30,158 nucleotides of DNA from an uncultured Lachnospiraceae bacterium (GTDB lineage Bacteria; Bacillota; Clostridia; Lachnospirales; Lachnospiraceae), in assembly GCA_910584695.1 (NCBI GenBank), contig CAJUBR010000034.1, forward strand, positions 1 through 30,158, given 5' to 3'. The position numbers and the translations under genes were made by a program. Under the pieces are notes generated by a model. The model worked only from the letters and a program-made list of their open reading frames with translations, was not told the origin of the DNA and searched no databases. Positions 16,675 through 25,330 of this stretch are shown piece by piece; position 1 is the stretch's first letter; each line of letters begins with the position of its first letter.

Positions 16675-16745
16675 ATCCTGATATTCTTTTCTGTCAAAAC
16701 CTATATTTTTCTTTATAATCCCATAGATATTAATCACTTATAATA

Positions 16746-18722
16746 TTAATGAAACGTATCTAATTGATATCCGAATGTTTTCTTTAATGCTTGTATGAAT
16801 GGTATTCTTTCTTTTGAACTCTCCTGGTCTGCATAGTTTTGCGGAACAGACACTAATTCAATTCCGCATTTTTCCAATTCGCTGCGTAATTCTTCCCCTT
16901 TAACAATTACCGTTGTCTTTGAATTTCCAAAATCAAAATCTTTAATCAAATAACAATCTGTCCCCATCCATGCTTCATTTATTTTATAATTCATAGCAAT
17001 AATAAACATATTGCTTACCTCTTCCGGACGAATTGAACTTTTTACATGAACTGTATACTCCGGCATTGCCAATTGCATCATTTTATATCGGCTAACCGAT
17101 GTATCCACATACACATCACTATATAGATTGGAAATATCTGTCTTCTCCTCAATCTGATACATTTGCGTAATAGCTGAACCTACCGTTATCATGGCTCTTA
17201 CATCTGTTTTTAAACGGAGCTTAACATAATTCACACTCAGGCTTAGTAAAAAGCAACTTCCAACAAATACAAAAACAAGATTTTTTCTTTTTAACTTATC
17301 ATAATTGTATTCTATTATCATTACAATAAACAATACAATAAATGCTAAAACAGCAGCCATCAATAAGGCTCGTGAAACATTACTATATTTATTTGCATCG
17401 TTTCCATAACGAACGGTATCAAAAAACAATGCAGAATCAATGGTATTTCGCCAAGAATATTCCACATGATTGACAGAATCTTTAAGCCATGTCCGACAAT
17501 ACACAATCAGTATACCCCCAGTAAATAAAGCCGCCAGCTTTGTTTTTATCTTAAAACTGTTTCGCTTAAAAAACAGATAATATAATGCAATTAATACCAA
17601 AATTGCATAAGCCGGAGCAATGTATCTGCTATATAGAAACCTGTCTGCACGTTTTACCTTTTCGCCTATAATAAATTTATAATTAGAACCAAAGGAAAAT
17701 AGTATGCCCATCGCAAGTGTCCCAAAATAGACAAGAATCGAATACAGATTAATTACCAGTTCCTTTGGAGTAATATCTTTTTTCTTTGTAAAATAACACA
17801 CCACACCAACCAGTGCAAAAAAGATTCCCAGAAGGACAAAACCATATGTTCCCAAAAAAGAATTAAACAACCAGCCAGTCGCATTCTTAACAACCGTTTC
17901 TAATCCCTCGGCAGTTAATAAATTAGCATATTTATCCGTATTAACATTTTCAAAAGTGTTTTTCTTTGTTCCATTTCCCCATATACTACTTCTAAAATAA
18001 TGGGTCAGCTTGTCATCAACATACAGCCATATTACAAGATTAACCAGATAAGCACTAAAATAAATTTTCCTATTCTTCAAGAAAAAACGTATCACAAACA
18101 CAATCATAAAAACAGCTATTACAAACACAATCCCTCTGGAATGGCACATATACATATAAACACTAAGAAAGGCAATCAATGACGACAAAATAATTCTCTT
18201 TTTCCTGCTCTTGGCATCCATACATTCCAATACTGCATATAGGGTAATCCATGCAAATGCAATTAACATCACATCCGCTCTTGCAAACAAAGAATACAAT
18301 ACTGTAGCAGGAAGTACTGAAACGCAAAAAGATGCCAATATACATTTTGCCTTATTTTCCTGCCCTAAATGCCTTCTCAAAATCATATAGGCAGTTACCG
18401 GAATCCATGCTAAAATGACTCCATTTATAAGCATCATTAATTTATATATTAAATACGGATTAGAGGTAATTTTCATAATAGGATAATAAAAAACAGCCTG
18501 ACCATACTTGTAAAAATATCCTCCTGTATGATTGACCCAGTCGTTCCAATTATAACCAGCTAAATAGGCAGCATTTGCAACAGTTCCTGTTTCATCTAAA
18601 ATATAAGATATACTTAACGGACTTCCTAACACTATTATCATAAGCAAAACTAATCCATACATAAAGCAGCATATTTGTGTATCCTTATATTCTTTCTTTA
18701 CCCTTTTAATATTGTCTGTCAT
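16746..18722 (-). CDS. Polytopic membrane protein, probable GT-C-type glycosyltransferase
   Basis: The protein has 658 residues with roughly 12 hydrophobic helices in the first 510, then a soluble extracytoplasmic domain of about 140 residues. After helix 1 the loop SYILDETGTVANAAYLAGYN puts an acidic pair where GT-C enzymes (ArnT/PMT/Pgf-like) have their catalytic Asp. GT-C enzymes use polyprenyl-phosphate sugars outside the membrane, and the next gene downstream encodes a GtrB-like enzyme that would make such a donor. A promoter and a terminator suggest its own transcript; GGAGTAGGAG lies directly before the ATG. No closer family is recognised; a YfhO-like or other large sugar-modifying membrane protein is an alternative. 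Confidence 0.72.
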   Translation of the reverse strand: MTDNIKRVKKEYKDTQICCFMYGLVLLMIIVLGSPLSISYILDETGTVANAAYLAGYNWNDWVNHTGGYFYKYGQAVFYYPIMKITSNPYLIYKLMMLINGVILAWIPVTAYMILRRHLGQENKAKCILASFCVSVLPATVLYSLFARADVMLIAFAWITLYAVLECMDAKSRKKRIILSSLIAFLSVYMYMCHSRGIVFVIAVFMIVFVIRFFLKNRKIYFSAYLVNLVIWLYVDDKLTHYFRSSIWGNGTKKNTFENVNTDKYANLLTAEGLETVVKNATGWLFNSFLGTYGFVLLGIFFALVGVVCYFTKKKDITPKELVINLYSILVYFGTLAMGILFSFGSNYKFIIGEKVKRADRFLYSRYIAPAYAILVLIALYYLFFKRNSFKIKTKLAALFTGGILIVYCRTWLKDSVNHVEYSWRNTIDSALFFDTVRYGNDANKYSNVSRALLMAAVLAFIVLFIVMIIEYNYDKLKRKNLVFVFVGSCFLLSLSVNYVKLRLKTDVRAMITVGSAITQMYQIEEKTDISNLYSDVYVDTSVSRYKMMQLAMPEYTVHVKSSIRPEEVSNMFIIAMNYKINEAWMGTDCYLIKDFDFGNSKTTVIVKGEELRSELEKCGIELVSVPQNYADQESSKERIPFIQALKKTFGYQLDTFH

Positions 18723-18770
18723 CTCCTACTCCTTCATTGTATATAAAATATTATAATATATCAGATAATG

Positions 18771-18799
18771 ATTATAATTGATGTGCCAAAATATTTCAA
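18771..18799 (-). promoter_or_regulatory. Sigma-A type promoter of the GT-C-like gene
   Basis: Minus-strand TTGAAA (18794-18799), 17-bp spacer, TATAAT (18771-18776). It is back to back with the plus-strand promoter at 18841-18869, about 40 bp apart. Confidence 0.75.
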
Positions 18800-18840
18800 C
18801 CGTTATACTCCATCCCCCCTGATGTATCAAAATACCTTAT

Positions 18841-18869
18841 TTTACAAATTGGCTGTTTTATGTTATGAT
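18841..18869 (+). promoter_or_regulatory. Sigma-A type promoter of the beta-helix gene
   Basis: TTTACA (18841-18846), 17-bp spacer, TATGAT (18864-18869). The leader to the ATG at 18965 is about 90 nt. Confidence 0.75.
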
Positions 18870-18964
18870 TAACAGATATTTCACTAATATTACACAATAC
18901 GGATATCCACTTTAATCGGGATTTGCAATTGCCTAATATAACAGCATTTGAAAAGGAGACAACC

Positions 18965-20239
18965 ATGAAAACACAACACAAACTAACAATTAAACATTTA
19001 TTATACCTGCTACCCGTTTTTATATTGCTTGTTTTATCAGAAAAACCGGTTTATGCTGCAACCCAGTATTATAATGTCACCAGCTTTGGTGCAAATGGAA
19101 AAGACAAAAAAAGCGATTCCAATGCAATCCAGCAAGCCTTGGATCAGGCATCTGAAGACCATAAGACCGTAATTACCATTCCAAACGGAACCTTTTATAT
19201 CAACAAGACACTTTATATACAGTCCAATACCACCCTTAAATTAAGCAAAAAAACCGTTATCAGGCGAATGAACTCCGCACTTGGCAAAAATATGCTCCGC
19301 ACCACGGATGCCAAACACAAATCTAATAAAGTTGGCGGTTATAATCTTGCCCATGATATTATCGTTTCTGGCGGAATCTGGGACGGTGGAAATATTAAAA
19401 AGGCAAAATCCAGCAGCAATTTAATCTATATGGGACATTCCCGCAATATCACGATTAAAAATACCGCAATTAAGAATTGCTATGGTGCACATGCAATTGA
19501 ATTGGCTGGTGTTAAGGACGGAACTATTCGAAACTGTAAAATTACCGGTTTCCGCTATACCTCTGACATGTTTACAAGCGAAGCCATTCAAGTTGATATC
19601 TGCTATAAATCCAAAAGTGAGGGGCGATGGGCACCCGGATTTAAGGCTGACAAAACAAAAAGCTGTAATATTCTGATTGAAAAAAACACCATTACAGATT
19701 ATCCGAGAGGGATTGGCGTTCACCATAGCTTAAAAGGACATCAGGTTACGAATCTGACCATCCGGAATAATAGATTTAAACGCAGTTCTGTCTCTACACA
19801 AGGAAAAAGTATCGTTGGCGTATTTTTAATAGGAGTTAAAAAAGCTACTGTCTCCAGCAATATCTTTGACCATTATTATTATGGTGCAATGATCAAACAA
19901 TCCCAAAAGGTTTCCGTTAAAAAAAATCAATTTAAATATAATCCATCTGGAAATCTGATCATTGAAGGATGTGACAAAAACAACGGACGCCATACCTTTT
20001 TAGTCACCTCGGATAAAGTCGGGAAGAAAAAATTTGAATTTGTCTGTGGAAATATTAAATCCGGCACGGTCAAAACAGGCGGATATACATATCATTTTAA
20101 TAGCAATGAAAAAAAGGTTATACTAACACTCTATAATAAAATAAAATCAAACCAGGAAGTTCATTTCAAAGGCAAAGATCAATATAATAACAAATACTAT
20201 CGTACTTATTACGTTCCAAAACAAAAAGGAAAAAAATAA
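18965..20239 (+). CDS. Secreted right-handed beta-helix protein, pectate-lyase-like superfamily
   Basis: The protein has 424 residues. Basic N-terminus, a hydrophobic core (LLYLLPVFILLVL) and a PVYA|A site near residue 31 form a signal peptide. The start of the mature part, YYNVTSFGANGKDKKSDSNA with IQQALDQA, matches the Pectate_lyase_3 entry fold (about 35-120). Parallel beta-helix rungs follow (about 150-330), for example NITIKNTAIKNCYGAHAIEL, NILIEKNTITDYPRGIGVHH and KVSVKKNQFKYN. The last 85 residues form a separate, lysine-rich tail ending KQKGKK, which could bind an acidic polymer or wall. The start is ATG 18965 with AAGGAG 8 nt upstream. It may cut or epimerise the acidic polysaccharide encoded around it, but no catalytic residues can be assigned from sequence alone. 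Confidence 0.85.
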   Translation: MKTQHKLTIKHLLYLLPVFILLVLSEKPVYAATQYYNVTSFGANGKDKKSDSNAIQQALDQASEDHKTVITIPNGTFYINKTLYIQSNTTLKLSKKTVIRRMNSALGKNMLRTTDAKHKSNKVGGYNLAHDIIVSGGIWDGGNIKKAKSSSNLIYMGHSRNITIKNTAIKNCYGAHAIELAGVKDGTIRNCKITGFRYTSDMFTSEAIQVDICYKSKSEGRWAPGFKADKTKSCNILIEKNTITDYPRGIGVHHSLKGHQVTNLTIRNNRFKRSSVSTQGKSIVGVFLIGVKKATVSSNIFDHYYYGAMIKQSQKVSVKKNQFKYNPSGNLIIEGCDKNNGRHTFLVTSDKVGKKKFEFVCGNIKSGTVKTGGYTYHFNSNEKKVILTLYNKIKSNQEVHFKGKDQYNNKYYRTYYVPKQKGKK

Positions 20240-20305
20240 CAACAAGAACAATCATCAAACTTTAATTCTTCCTCCGTTTTGTATTCAATGTTTTAAAAAG
20301 AGAGT

Positions 20306-20339
20306 GCCCGGCTACATTATATAATGCAGCCGGGCTTTT
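20306..20339 (+). terminator. Terminator of the beta-helix gene
   Basis: Arms GCCCGGCT and AGCCGGGC enclose a second CATTAT/ATAATG stem and are followed by TTTT. In the remaining 20341-20490 I see only AT-rich DNA with a weak TGAAG/CTTCA hairpin near 20409-20421. Confidence 0.9.
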
Positions 20340-20491
20340 CATAAATATTGAGAAATTAACATTATAATAACGCCATCTCATCTCTATGACGCCCACAAAG
20401 AGAATGTGAAGCCTCTTCATGATTCTTATAATATAAACTATTATACATTTGTTTTTCTTCTTGTATCATTAAATTATTTCATTGAACCTTG

Positions 20492-20520
20492 TTGGAAAAT
20501 ATTAGATTCTATTGTATAAT
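20492..20520 (+). promoter_or_regulatory. Sigma-A type promoter of the response regulator gene
   Basis: TTGGAA (20492-20497), 17-bp spacer, TATAAT (20515-20520). The expected transcript starts almost at the AAGGAGG (20526-20532), so the leader is only about 20 nt. Confidence 0.75.
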
Positions 20521-20544
20521 AAAAAAAGGAGGTAGCTGAATATT

Positions 20545-21318
20545 ATGAACCAGAACTTAAACATTATGCTGATTGAAGATGATCCGGCTGTTTGCAAACG
20601 CTTTACCGAACAAATTGATGTCATAGCCGATATATCGATTACTGCTATTACCAATAATTCTTACCGTGCATTAGAATTAATAAAAGATGATACACCTGAT
20701 GTAGTTATACTTGATTTGGAATTAAACCAAGGTCAGGGAAACGGACTGGTATTTTTAAGAGATTTAAATAAACTGACTCTTCCTTTGAAACCATATATTC
20801 TCATTACAACAAATAACTGCAGTTCTGTCACCTATGATTATGCCCGGCAATTAGGTGCTGATTTTATTATGTCAAAACAGCAGGCAGATTATTCTGAAAA
20901 AACTGTAATTCACTTTCTGAAAATACTGAAGAATATCATACAGAACCAACAGACGGACGGCACAGATTTTGGAACTTCAAACTACAAGGAAAAGCAAATC
21001 GTTCGAATAATCAACCGTGAATTGGAAAAGATCGGAATCAGTCCGGGTGTCATTGGACATAAATATTTAATAGATGCTATACTTCTTGCAATCAATGGAC
21101 ATACCAAAAACCTTGGTATTATCCTTGGGGAAAAATACAATAAAACCAATACCAGTGTGGAACGTGCCATGCACAATGCCATTAAAAATGCATGGCGTTC
21201 TATGGATATAGAGGAACTGCACAAATATTATACTGCTAAAATCACTTCAAAAATAGGTGTCCCGACATTAACGGAATTTATTCATTATTATGCCAATAAG
21301 ATTAATAATAATCTCTAA
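20545..21318 (+). CDS. Spo0A-like response regulator
   Basis: The protein has 257 residues. The receiver domain (1-125) shows the acidic pocket IEDD (residues 10-13), phosphoacceptor Asp57 in VVILDLEL, Thr88/89 and Lys111, so it should be phosphorylatable. After a short linker the C-terminal domain (about 150-257) resembles Spo0A_C: GVIGHKYLIDAI, the helix-turn-helix region YNKTNTSVERAMHNAIKNAW (the counterpart of Spo0A's ASRVERAIRHAIEVAW), and a final GVPTLTEFIHYYANKI. It is more divergent than true Spo0A and is likely a paralogue. It would bind DNA at 0A-box-like sites (TGTCGAA). There is no histidine kinase beside it, so it is an orphan. It sits between the polysaccharide operons and may regulate them, which is unproven. 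Confidence 0.88.
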   Translation: MNQNLNIMLIEDDPAVCKRFTEQIDVIADISITAITNNSYRALELIKDDTPDVVILDLELNQGQGNGLVFLRDLNKLTLPLKPYILITTNNCSSVTYDYARQLGADFIMSKQQADYSEKTVIHFLKILKNIIQNQQTDGTDFGTSNYKEKQIVRIINRELEKIGISPGVIGHKYLIDAILLAINGHTKNLGIILGEKYNKTNTSVERAMHNAIKNAWRSMDIEELHKYYTAKITSKIGVPTLTEFIHYYANKINNNL

Positions 21319-21336
21319 AATAGTAGCAGTACTATT
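21319..21336. terminator. Short hairpin between convergent genes
   Basis: Arms AATAGTA and TACTATT with loop GCAG start directly after the response regulator stop. On the minus strand the hairpin is followed by TTAG, with no real T tract on either side. It could act weakly in both directions for the convergent genes. Confidence 0.4.
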
Positions 21337-21381
21337 TACATAGTCCTCAAGGTACTGCAATCAAGTCAAATGTATTCCTCT

Positions 21382-22365
21382 TTACCATGCAGATTCATTT
21401 TCCCTATACCAGGAAATTGCAGCCTCAATTCCTTTCTCAAAATCCCAATCAGGACTATATCCAAGCAGCTCTTTTGCCTTTGTAATATCCGCATTGGAAT
21501 GCTTTATGTCTCCCGGTCTGTCAGGTCCAAAATTGGGCTCACATTCTACATTTAATACCTTGCATAAGTCATAATAGATATCAATCAAGTATTCTCTTCC
21601 TCCATATGCTATATTAAATGCTTGTCCAGCGGCTTCGCCAGATGCCTGACAGGCTTTCAGATTTGCCTCAATTACATTTTCTATATATGTGAAGTCCCTG
21701 GATTGTTTTCCATCCCCGTTAATAGTAGGTGTCTCACCATTCAGCAACATTTTGATAAATTTCGGAATCACTGCCGCATAAGCTCCGTCCGGATCCTGGC
21801 GGCGACCAAATACATTAAAATACCGCAGACCATACGTATCCAGACCATATAATTTTTTATATAATTTACCATATTCCTCATCTACCCTTTTGGTAAGTGC
21901 ATATGGTGACAATAAATTACCTTCCTGCCCTTCTTTTTTGGGCAAAACCGGATGATCACCATATACGGAAGAACTGGAAGCATATACAAATTTTTTAACT
22001 CCCTGCTGTCTTGCAGCTTCCATCATGTTTAATGTTCCACGTATATTAACTTCCTCATAATATAATGGCATTTCAATGCTTCTCGGAACACTCCCCCATG
22101 CTGCCTGATTTAAAACATAATCAACCCCTTCGCATGCTTTAATGCAAGTATCCAGATTTGTGATATCTCCTTCTATAAAAGTGTATCTTTCATGTTCCAT
22201 AAATAAATCAACATTTTCTCTTTTTCCGGTAGAAAGATTATCCAGACAGCGTACATAATGTCCCATATCCAAAAGAACTTCGCATAGATTTGAGCCTATA
22301 AACCCGGCTCCCCCAGTTACAAGAAACACACTGTCCTTTTCAAATTTCACATTTTCATATCCCAT
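21382..22365 (-). CDS. UDP-sugar 4-epimerase (WbpP/TviC-like, SDR family)
   Basis: The protein has 327 residues of the extended SDR family. GGAGFIGSN (residues 18-26) binds NAD, and YASSSSVYGDH and Tyr155-x3-Lys159 in SPYALTKRV are catalytic. The sequence around SPYALTKRVDEEYGKLY and RYFNVFGRRQDPDGAYAAVIPKF is typical of UDP-GlcNAc/UDP-GlcNAcA 4-epimerases. The start is ATG 22365, with TGGAGG 7 nt before it inside the end of the dehydrogenase gene; longer frames back to 22434 overlap that gene and lack a site. Its start is 1 bp from the dehydrogenase stop, so the two are translationally coupled. It probably makes UDP-GalNAc or UDP-GalNAcA; which of them is uncertain. Confidence 0.88.
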   Translation of the reverse strand: MGYENVKFEKDSVFLVTGGAGFIGSNLCEVLLDMGHYVRCLDNLSTGKRENVDLFMEHERYTFIEGDITNLDTCIKACEGVDYVLNQAAWGSVPRSIEMPLYYEEVNIRGTLNMMEAARQQGVKKFVYASSSSVYGDHPVLPKKEGQEGNLLSPYALTKRVDEEYGKLYKKLYGLDTYGLRYFNVFGRRQDPDGAYAAVIPKFIKMLLNGETPTINGDGKQSRDFTYIENVIEANLKACQASGEAAGQAFNIAYGGREYLIDIYYDLCKVLNVECEPNFGPDRPGDIKHSNADITKAKELLGYSPDWDFEKGIEAAISWYRENESAW

Positions 22366-22366
22366 T

Positions 22367-23686
22367 TTACAACCTCCAATATAGATACCCTGCATCCTCA
22401 TACTCTTTTTTATTAAACAGACCCTTAATATCAATCAATACTTTTTGGGCATTATTTTCATTATACATGGAATCTATCTCTTTCCTGCTCATTTCTAAAT
22501 ACTGGGTATGTGCCACTGCTAAAATAACTGCATCCAAATCTTTAAACATACTTTTATCTACAAATGTCACCCCATACTCTCTTTCTGCTTCTTCAGCATC
22601 CGCAGTAGAATCAGATATCATTGGATCAATTGCATACTCTTTTAACTCGTTTACAATATCAATAATCCTTGTATTACGTGTATCCGGACAGTTTTCCTTA
22701 AAGGTAAATCCCAAAATTCCAACCCTTGCATCCTTCACCCTGACTCCTGCTTTAATCAAGGATTTCACTGAATTCTCGGCTACATATTTTCCCATATCAT
22801 CATTTATCGTTCTGCCGGAAAGAATAATCTTTGAATGGTATCCCAGTTGCTCCGCCTTATATGTCAAATAATAAGGATCTACCCCAATACAATGACCTCC
22901 TACTAACCCTGGAGCAAAGTTTAAGAAATTCCATTTTGTTCCCGCTGCCTCTAACACCGCTTTTGTGTCAATTCCCATTTTATTAAAAATAATAGATAAC
23001 TCATTCATAAAAGCAATGTTGATATCTCTTTGGGAATTTTCGATCACTTTCGCTGCCTCTGCCACTTTGATACTTTCAGCCCTGTGAACTCCTGCCTCCA
23101 CAACTAATTCATAGACCTTTGCAACTATATCTAACGTCTCCTCATCCATTCCGGATACAATTTTAACAATTGTCTCCAGTCTATGAACTTTATCTCCCGG
23201 ATTAATCCGCTCCGGCGAATAAGCAATCTTAAAATCCGTACCACACTTCAAACCGGATTCTTCCTCTAAAATAGGAACGCAGATTTCTTCTGTTACACCC
23301 GGATAAACGGTAGATTCATAGACAACAATCGAACCCTTTGTCAGATTTCGGCCTAAAACATGACTTGCACCTTCTACCGGGGTCAAATCCGGTGTATGAT
23401 CACGATTTACCGGAGTCGGAACTGCAACAATATGAAATTTCGCTTCTTTCAGCTTTTTTTCATCGTTTGTAAATTCAACATCTGTATACTTAATCACATC
23501 ATCACCGACCTCTTTTGTAGGATCAATACCGGAACGATATAATTCAATTTTTTGTCTGTTTACATCAAAACCGATTACATCCACCTTTTTAGCAAAAGAA
23601 ACCGCAATCGGCATTCCGACATATCCCAATCCCACCAATGATACCTTTTCCTTTTTTGCTATAATATCATCATACAAATTACTCAT
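22367..23686 (-). CDS. Nucleotide sugar dehydrogenase (UDP-HexNAc 6-dehydrogenase, WbpO/TviB-like)
   Basis: The protein has 439 residues. VSLVGLGYVGMPIAVSFA binds NAD near the N-terminus, with VPTPV and YESTVYPGVTEE following. The catalytic Cys266 sits in GGHCIGVDPYYLTYKAE, a form typical of UDP-GlcNAc, UDP-GalNAc or UDP-ManNAc dehydrogenases rather than UDP-glucose dehydrogenase. The C-terminal domain has LGFTFKENCPDTRNTR. It oxidises C6 of a UDP-HexNAc twice with NAD+ to give a uronic acid. Paired with the epimerase gene directly after it, as in Vi antigen and O6-type loci, it points to a HexNAc-uronic acid in the polymer. Confidence 0.92.
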   Translation of the reverse strand: MSNLYDDIIAKKEKVSLVGLGYVGMPIAVSFAKKVDVIGFDVNRQKIELYRSGIDPTKEVGDDVIKYTDVEFTNDEKKLKEAKFHIVAVPTPVNRDHTPDLTPVEGASHVLGRNLTKGSIVVYESTVYPGVTEEICVPILEEESGLKCGTDFKIAYSPERINPGDKVHRLETIVKIVSGMDEETLDIVAKVYELVVEAGVHRAESIKVAEAAKVIENSQRDINIAFMNELSIIFNKMGIDTKAVLEAAGTKWNFLNFAPGLVGGHCIGVDPYYLTYKAEQLGYHSKIILSGRTINDDMGKYVAENSVKSLIKAGVRVKDARVGILGFTFKENCPDTRNTRIIDIVNELKEYAIDPMISDSTADAEEAEREYGVTFVDKSMFKDLDAVILAVAHTQYLEMSRKEIDSMYNENNAQKVLIDIKGLFNKKEYEDAGYLYWRL

Positions 23687-23751
23687 GAACTCTTTTCTCC
23701 CATTATAACTACAAAGTCAGAAATAATTCCTAAAACCGTGTTCTTTTATCC

Positions 23752-24354
23752 TTAAAATTTAAATGTATCTTTCAGACCCAGCCACAATTGATCTTTATCG
23801 CTTAAATTTAGTGCACTGCCATCTGCTAAATGATACCCTTCGGCAGATGCAGTACCATGATACTCCCCAATAAGCTGTGGCCACTTAATGCCAATTTGCG
23901 GATCATTCCATGCCAGTCCTCCCTCATCACCTGGATGATAAAAATCTGTACATTTATAGCAAAATTCCGCTACATCGGAAAGAACAAGAAAACCATGTGC
24001 AAACCCCTCGGAAATATAGAACTGTTTCTTATTTTCTTCTGATAATTCTACACCAAACCACTGTCCATATGTTTTACTGTCACTTCTTAAATCAACTGCC
24101 ACATCAAATACATTTCCCTTTACCACACGAACCAATTTTCCCTGTGGATATTCTTTTTGGAAATGAAGTCCCCGTAGTACCCCTTTTGTCGAAGAAGACT
24201 GGTTATCCTGTACAAACCGCATATTAAGTCCCGCTTCCTCCATATCCTTTTGGTTATAGGTCTCCATAAAGTATCCTCTTTCATCCCCGTGTACAGTCGG
24301 TTCAATCACATATAATCCCTCAATTAGGCATTTTGTTACTTTTATCTGTCCCAT
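23752..24354 (-). CDS. rfbC: dTDP-4-dehydrorhamnose 3,5-epimerase
   Basis: The protein has 200 residues, slightly longer than the usual 180-190. It is a cupin-fold enzyme that epimerises C3 and C5 of dTDP-4-keto-6-deoxyglucose. Family motifs are HGDERGYFMETYN (22-34), KGVLRGLHFQ with catalytic His64, DLRSDSKTYGQW and SEGFAHGFLVLSD, with the conserved Tyr133 in FCYKC. AAAGGAG lies before the ATG. It is third in the transcript of the rhamnose genes after rfbB and rfbD, 65 bp before the dehydrogenase gene. Confidence 0.97.
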   Translation of the reverse strand: MGQIKVTKCLIEGLYVIEPTVHGDERGYFMETYNQKDMEEAGLNMRFVQDNQSSSTKGVLRGLHFQKEYPQGKLVRVVKGNVFDVAVDLRSDSKTYGQWFGVELSEENKKQFYISEGFAHGFLVLSDVAEFCYKCTDFYHPGDEGGLAWNDPQIGIKWPQLIGEYHGTASAEGYHLADGSALNLSDKDQLWLGLKDTFKF

Positions 24355-24428
24355 ATTTTTTCTCCTTTATAACCAGTAATAATATTCCAATAACCCAGTA
24401 AAATATAACTGCCGCTTAGATTTATATT

Positions 24429-25310
24429 TTAAAATTCAATTTCCTGTAAATATCTCCTTACTGCATCCTGCCATGTCGGAAGCCTTTGAAACCCGTTTTC
24501 TGTTAATTTTTCCTTACTCATACGGCTATTGGAAGGTCTCTTTGCTTTCGATGGATAATGATCCGCCGTAACCGGTTCCACAGTCAAATGTTCATCATCA
24601 TACTCTATCCGACCCATAGCTGCTGCCTGCTTAAATATTTCGCATGCAAAATCATACCATGAACAAATACCTTCATTTGTTGCATGATAGCGTCCATATT
24701 TATCTGTCTCAATCATATCTACAAGAAGCCTTGCCAGATCATAGGTATATGTCGGACTTCCTATCTGATCGCATACAACGGTCAATTTATCATGATTCTT
24801 TCCCAAATGAAGCATTGTCTTAATAAAATTCTTTCCCTGCACTCCAAATACCCAGGCAATACGAACGATAAAATATTTTTCTAATATCTTCTCAATTGCC
24901 AGTTCACCTTCATACTTTGTCTGACCATATACATTGAGCGGCCTGCGATCCATATCATCCGGTTCCCAGAAATCTGTTCCCTCACCATGAAATACATAGT
25001 CAGTGCTAATATACATCATTTTACAATTTAATTCTTTACATACTCTTGCAATATGCTCTGTACCAACTGCATTTATTAAATGTACCTTGTCTTTCTTGTC
25101 TTCATCCTCGGCATCATCCACCGCAGTCCACGCAGCACAATGGATCACTGCTTCCGGTTTTTCTTTGTATAAAACCTCATTAACAGAAGCCTCATCTGTG
25201 ATATCCATTTCTTCTATATCAACACCTATCGCTTCATATCCTCTTTTTTCCAGCTCATCAACAACATCATGTCCAAGTTGCCCCTTTGCTCCAGTTACTA
25301 AAACTCTCAT
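24429..25310 (-). CDS. rfbD: dTDP-4-dehydrorhamnose reductase
   Basis: The protein has 293 residues from the start typical of the family, MRVLVTGAKGQLG; an ATG five codons upstream (25325) is possible, and no strong ribosome binding site decides. It is an SDR-fold enzyme that makes dTDP-L-rhamnose with NADPH or NADH. Visible features are GAKGQLG (7-13), STDYVFHGEG (102-111) and catalytic Tyr128-x3-Lys132 in VYGQTKYEGE, with PTYTYDLARLL later. It lies only a few bp after rfbB, implying co-transcription and translation coupling. Confidence 0.97.
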   Translation of the reverse strand: MRVLVTGAKGQLGHDVVDELEKRGYEAIGVDIEEMDITDEASVNEVLYKEKPEAVIHCAAWTAVDDAEDEDKKDKVHLINAVGTEHIARVCKELNCKMMYISTDYVFHGEGTDFWEPDDMDRRPLNVYGQTKYEGELAIEKILEKYFIVRIAWVFGVQGKNFIKTMLHLGKNHDKLTVVCDQIGSPTYTYDLARLLVDMIETDKYGRYHATNEGICSWYDFACEIFKQAAAMGRIEYDDEHLTVEPVTADHYPSKAKRPSNSRMSKEKLTENGFQRLPTWQDAVRRYLQEIEF

Positions 25311-25330
25311 TCCAATACCATCCATTCTAT

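Noticed and set aside
16488..16697. 69-residue minus-strand frame
   Set aside because: It runs through element B and across the terminator hairpin, lacks a ribosome binding site and has no recognisable fold; the apparent protein is a by-product of the GC-rich element.
22366..22434. Upstream start for the epimerase
   Set aside because: The extra codons lie inside the dehydrogenase gene; TGGAGG marks ATG 22365.
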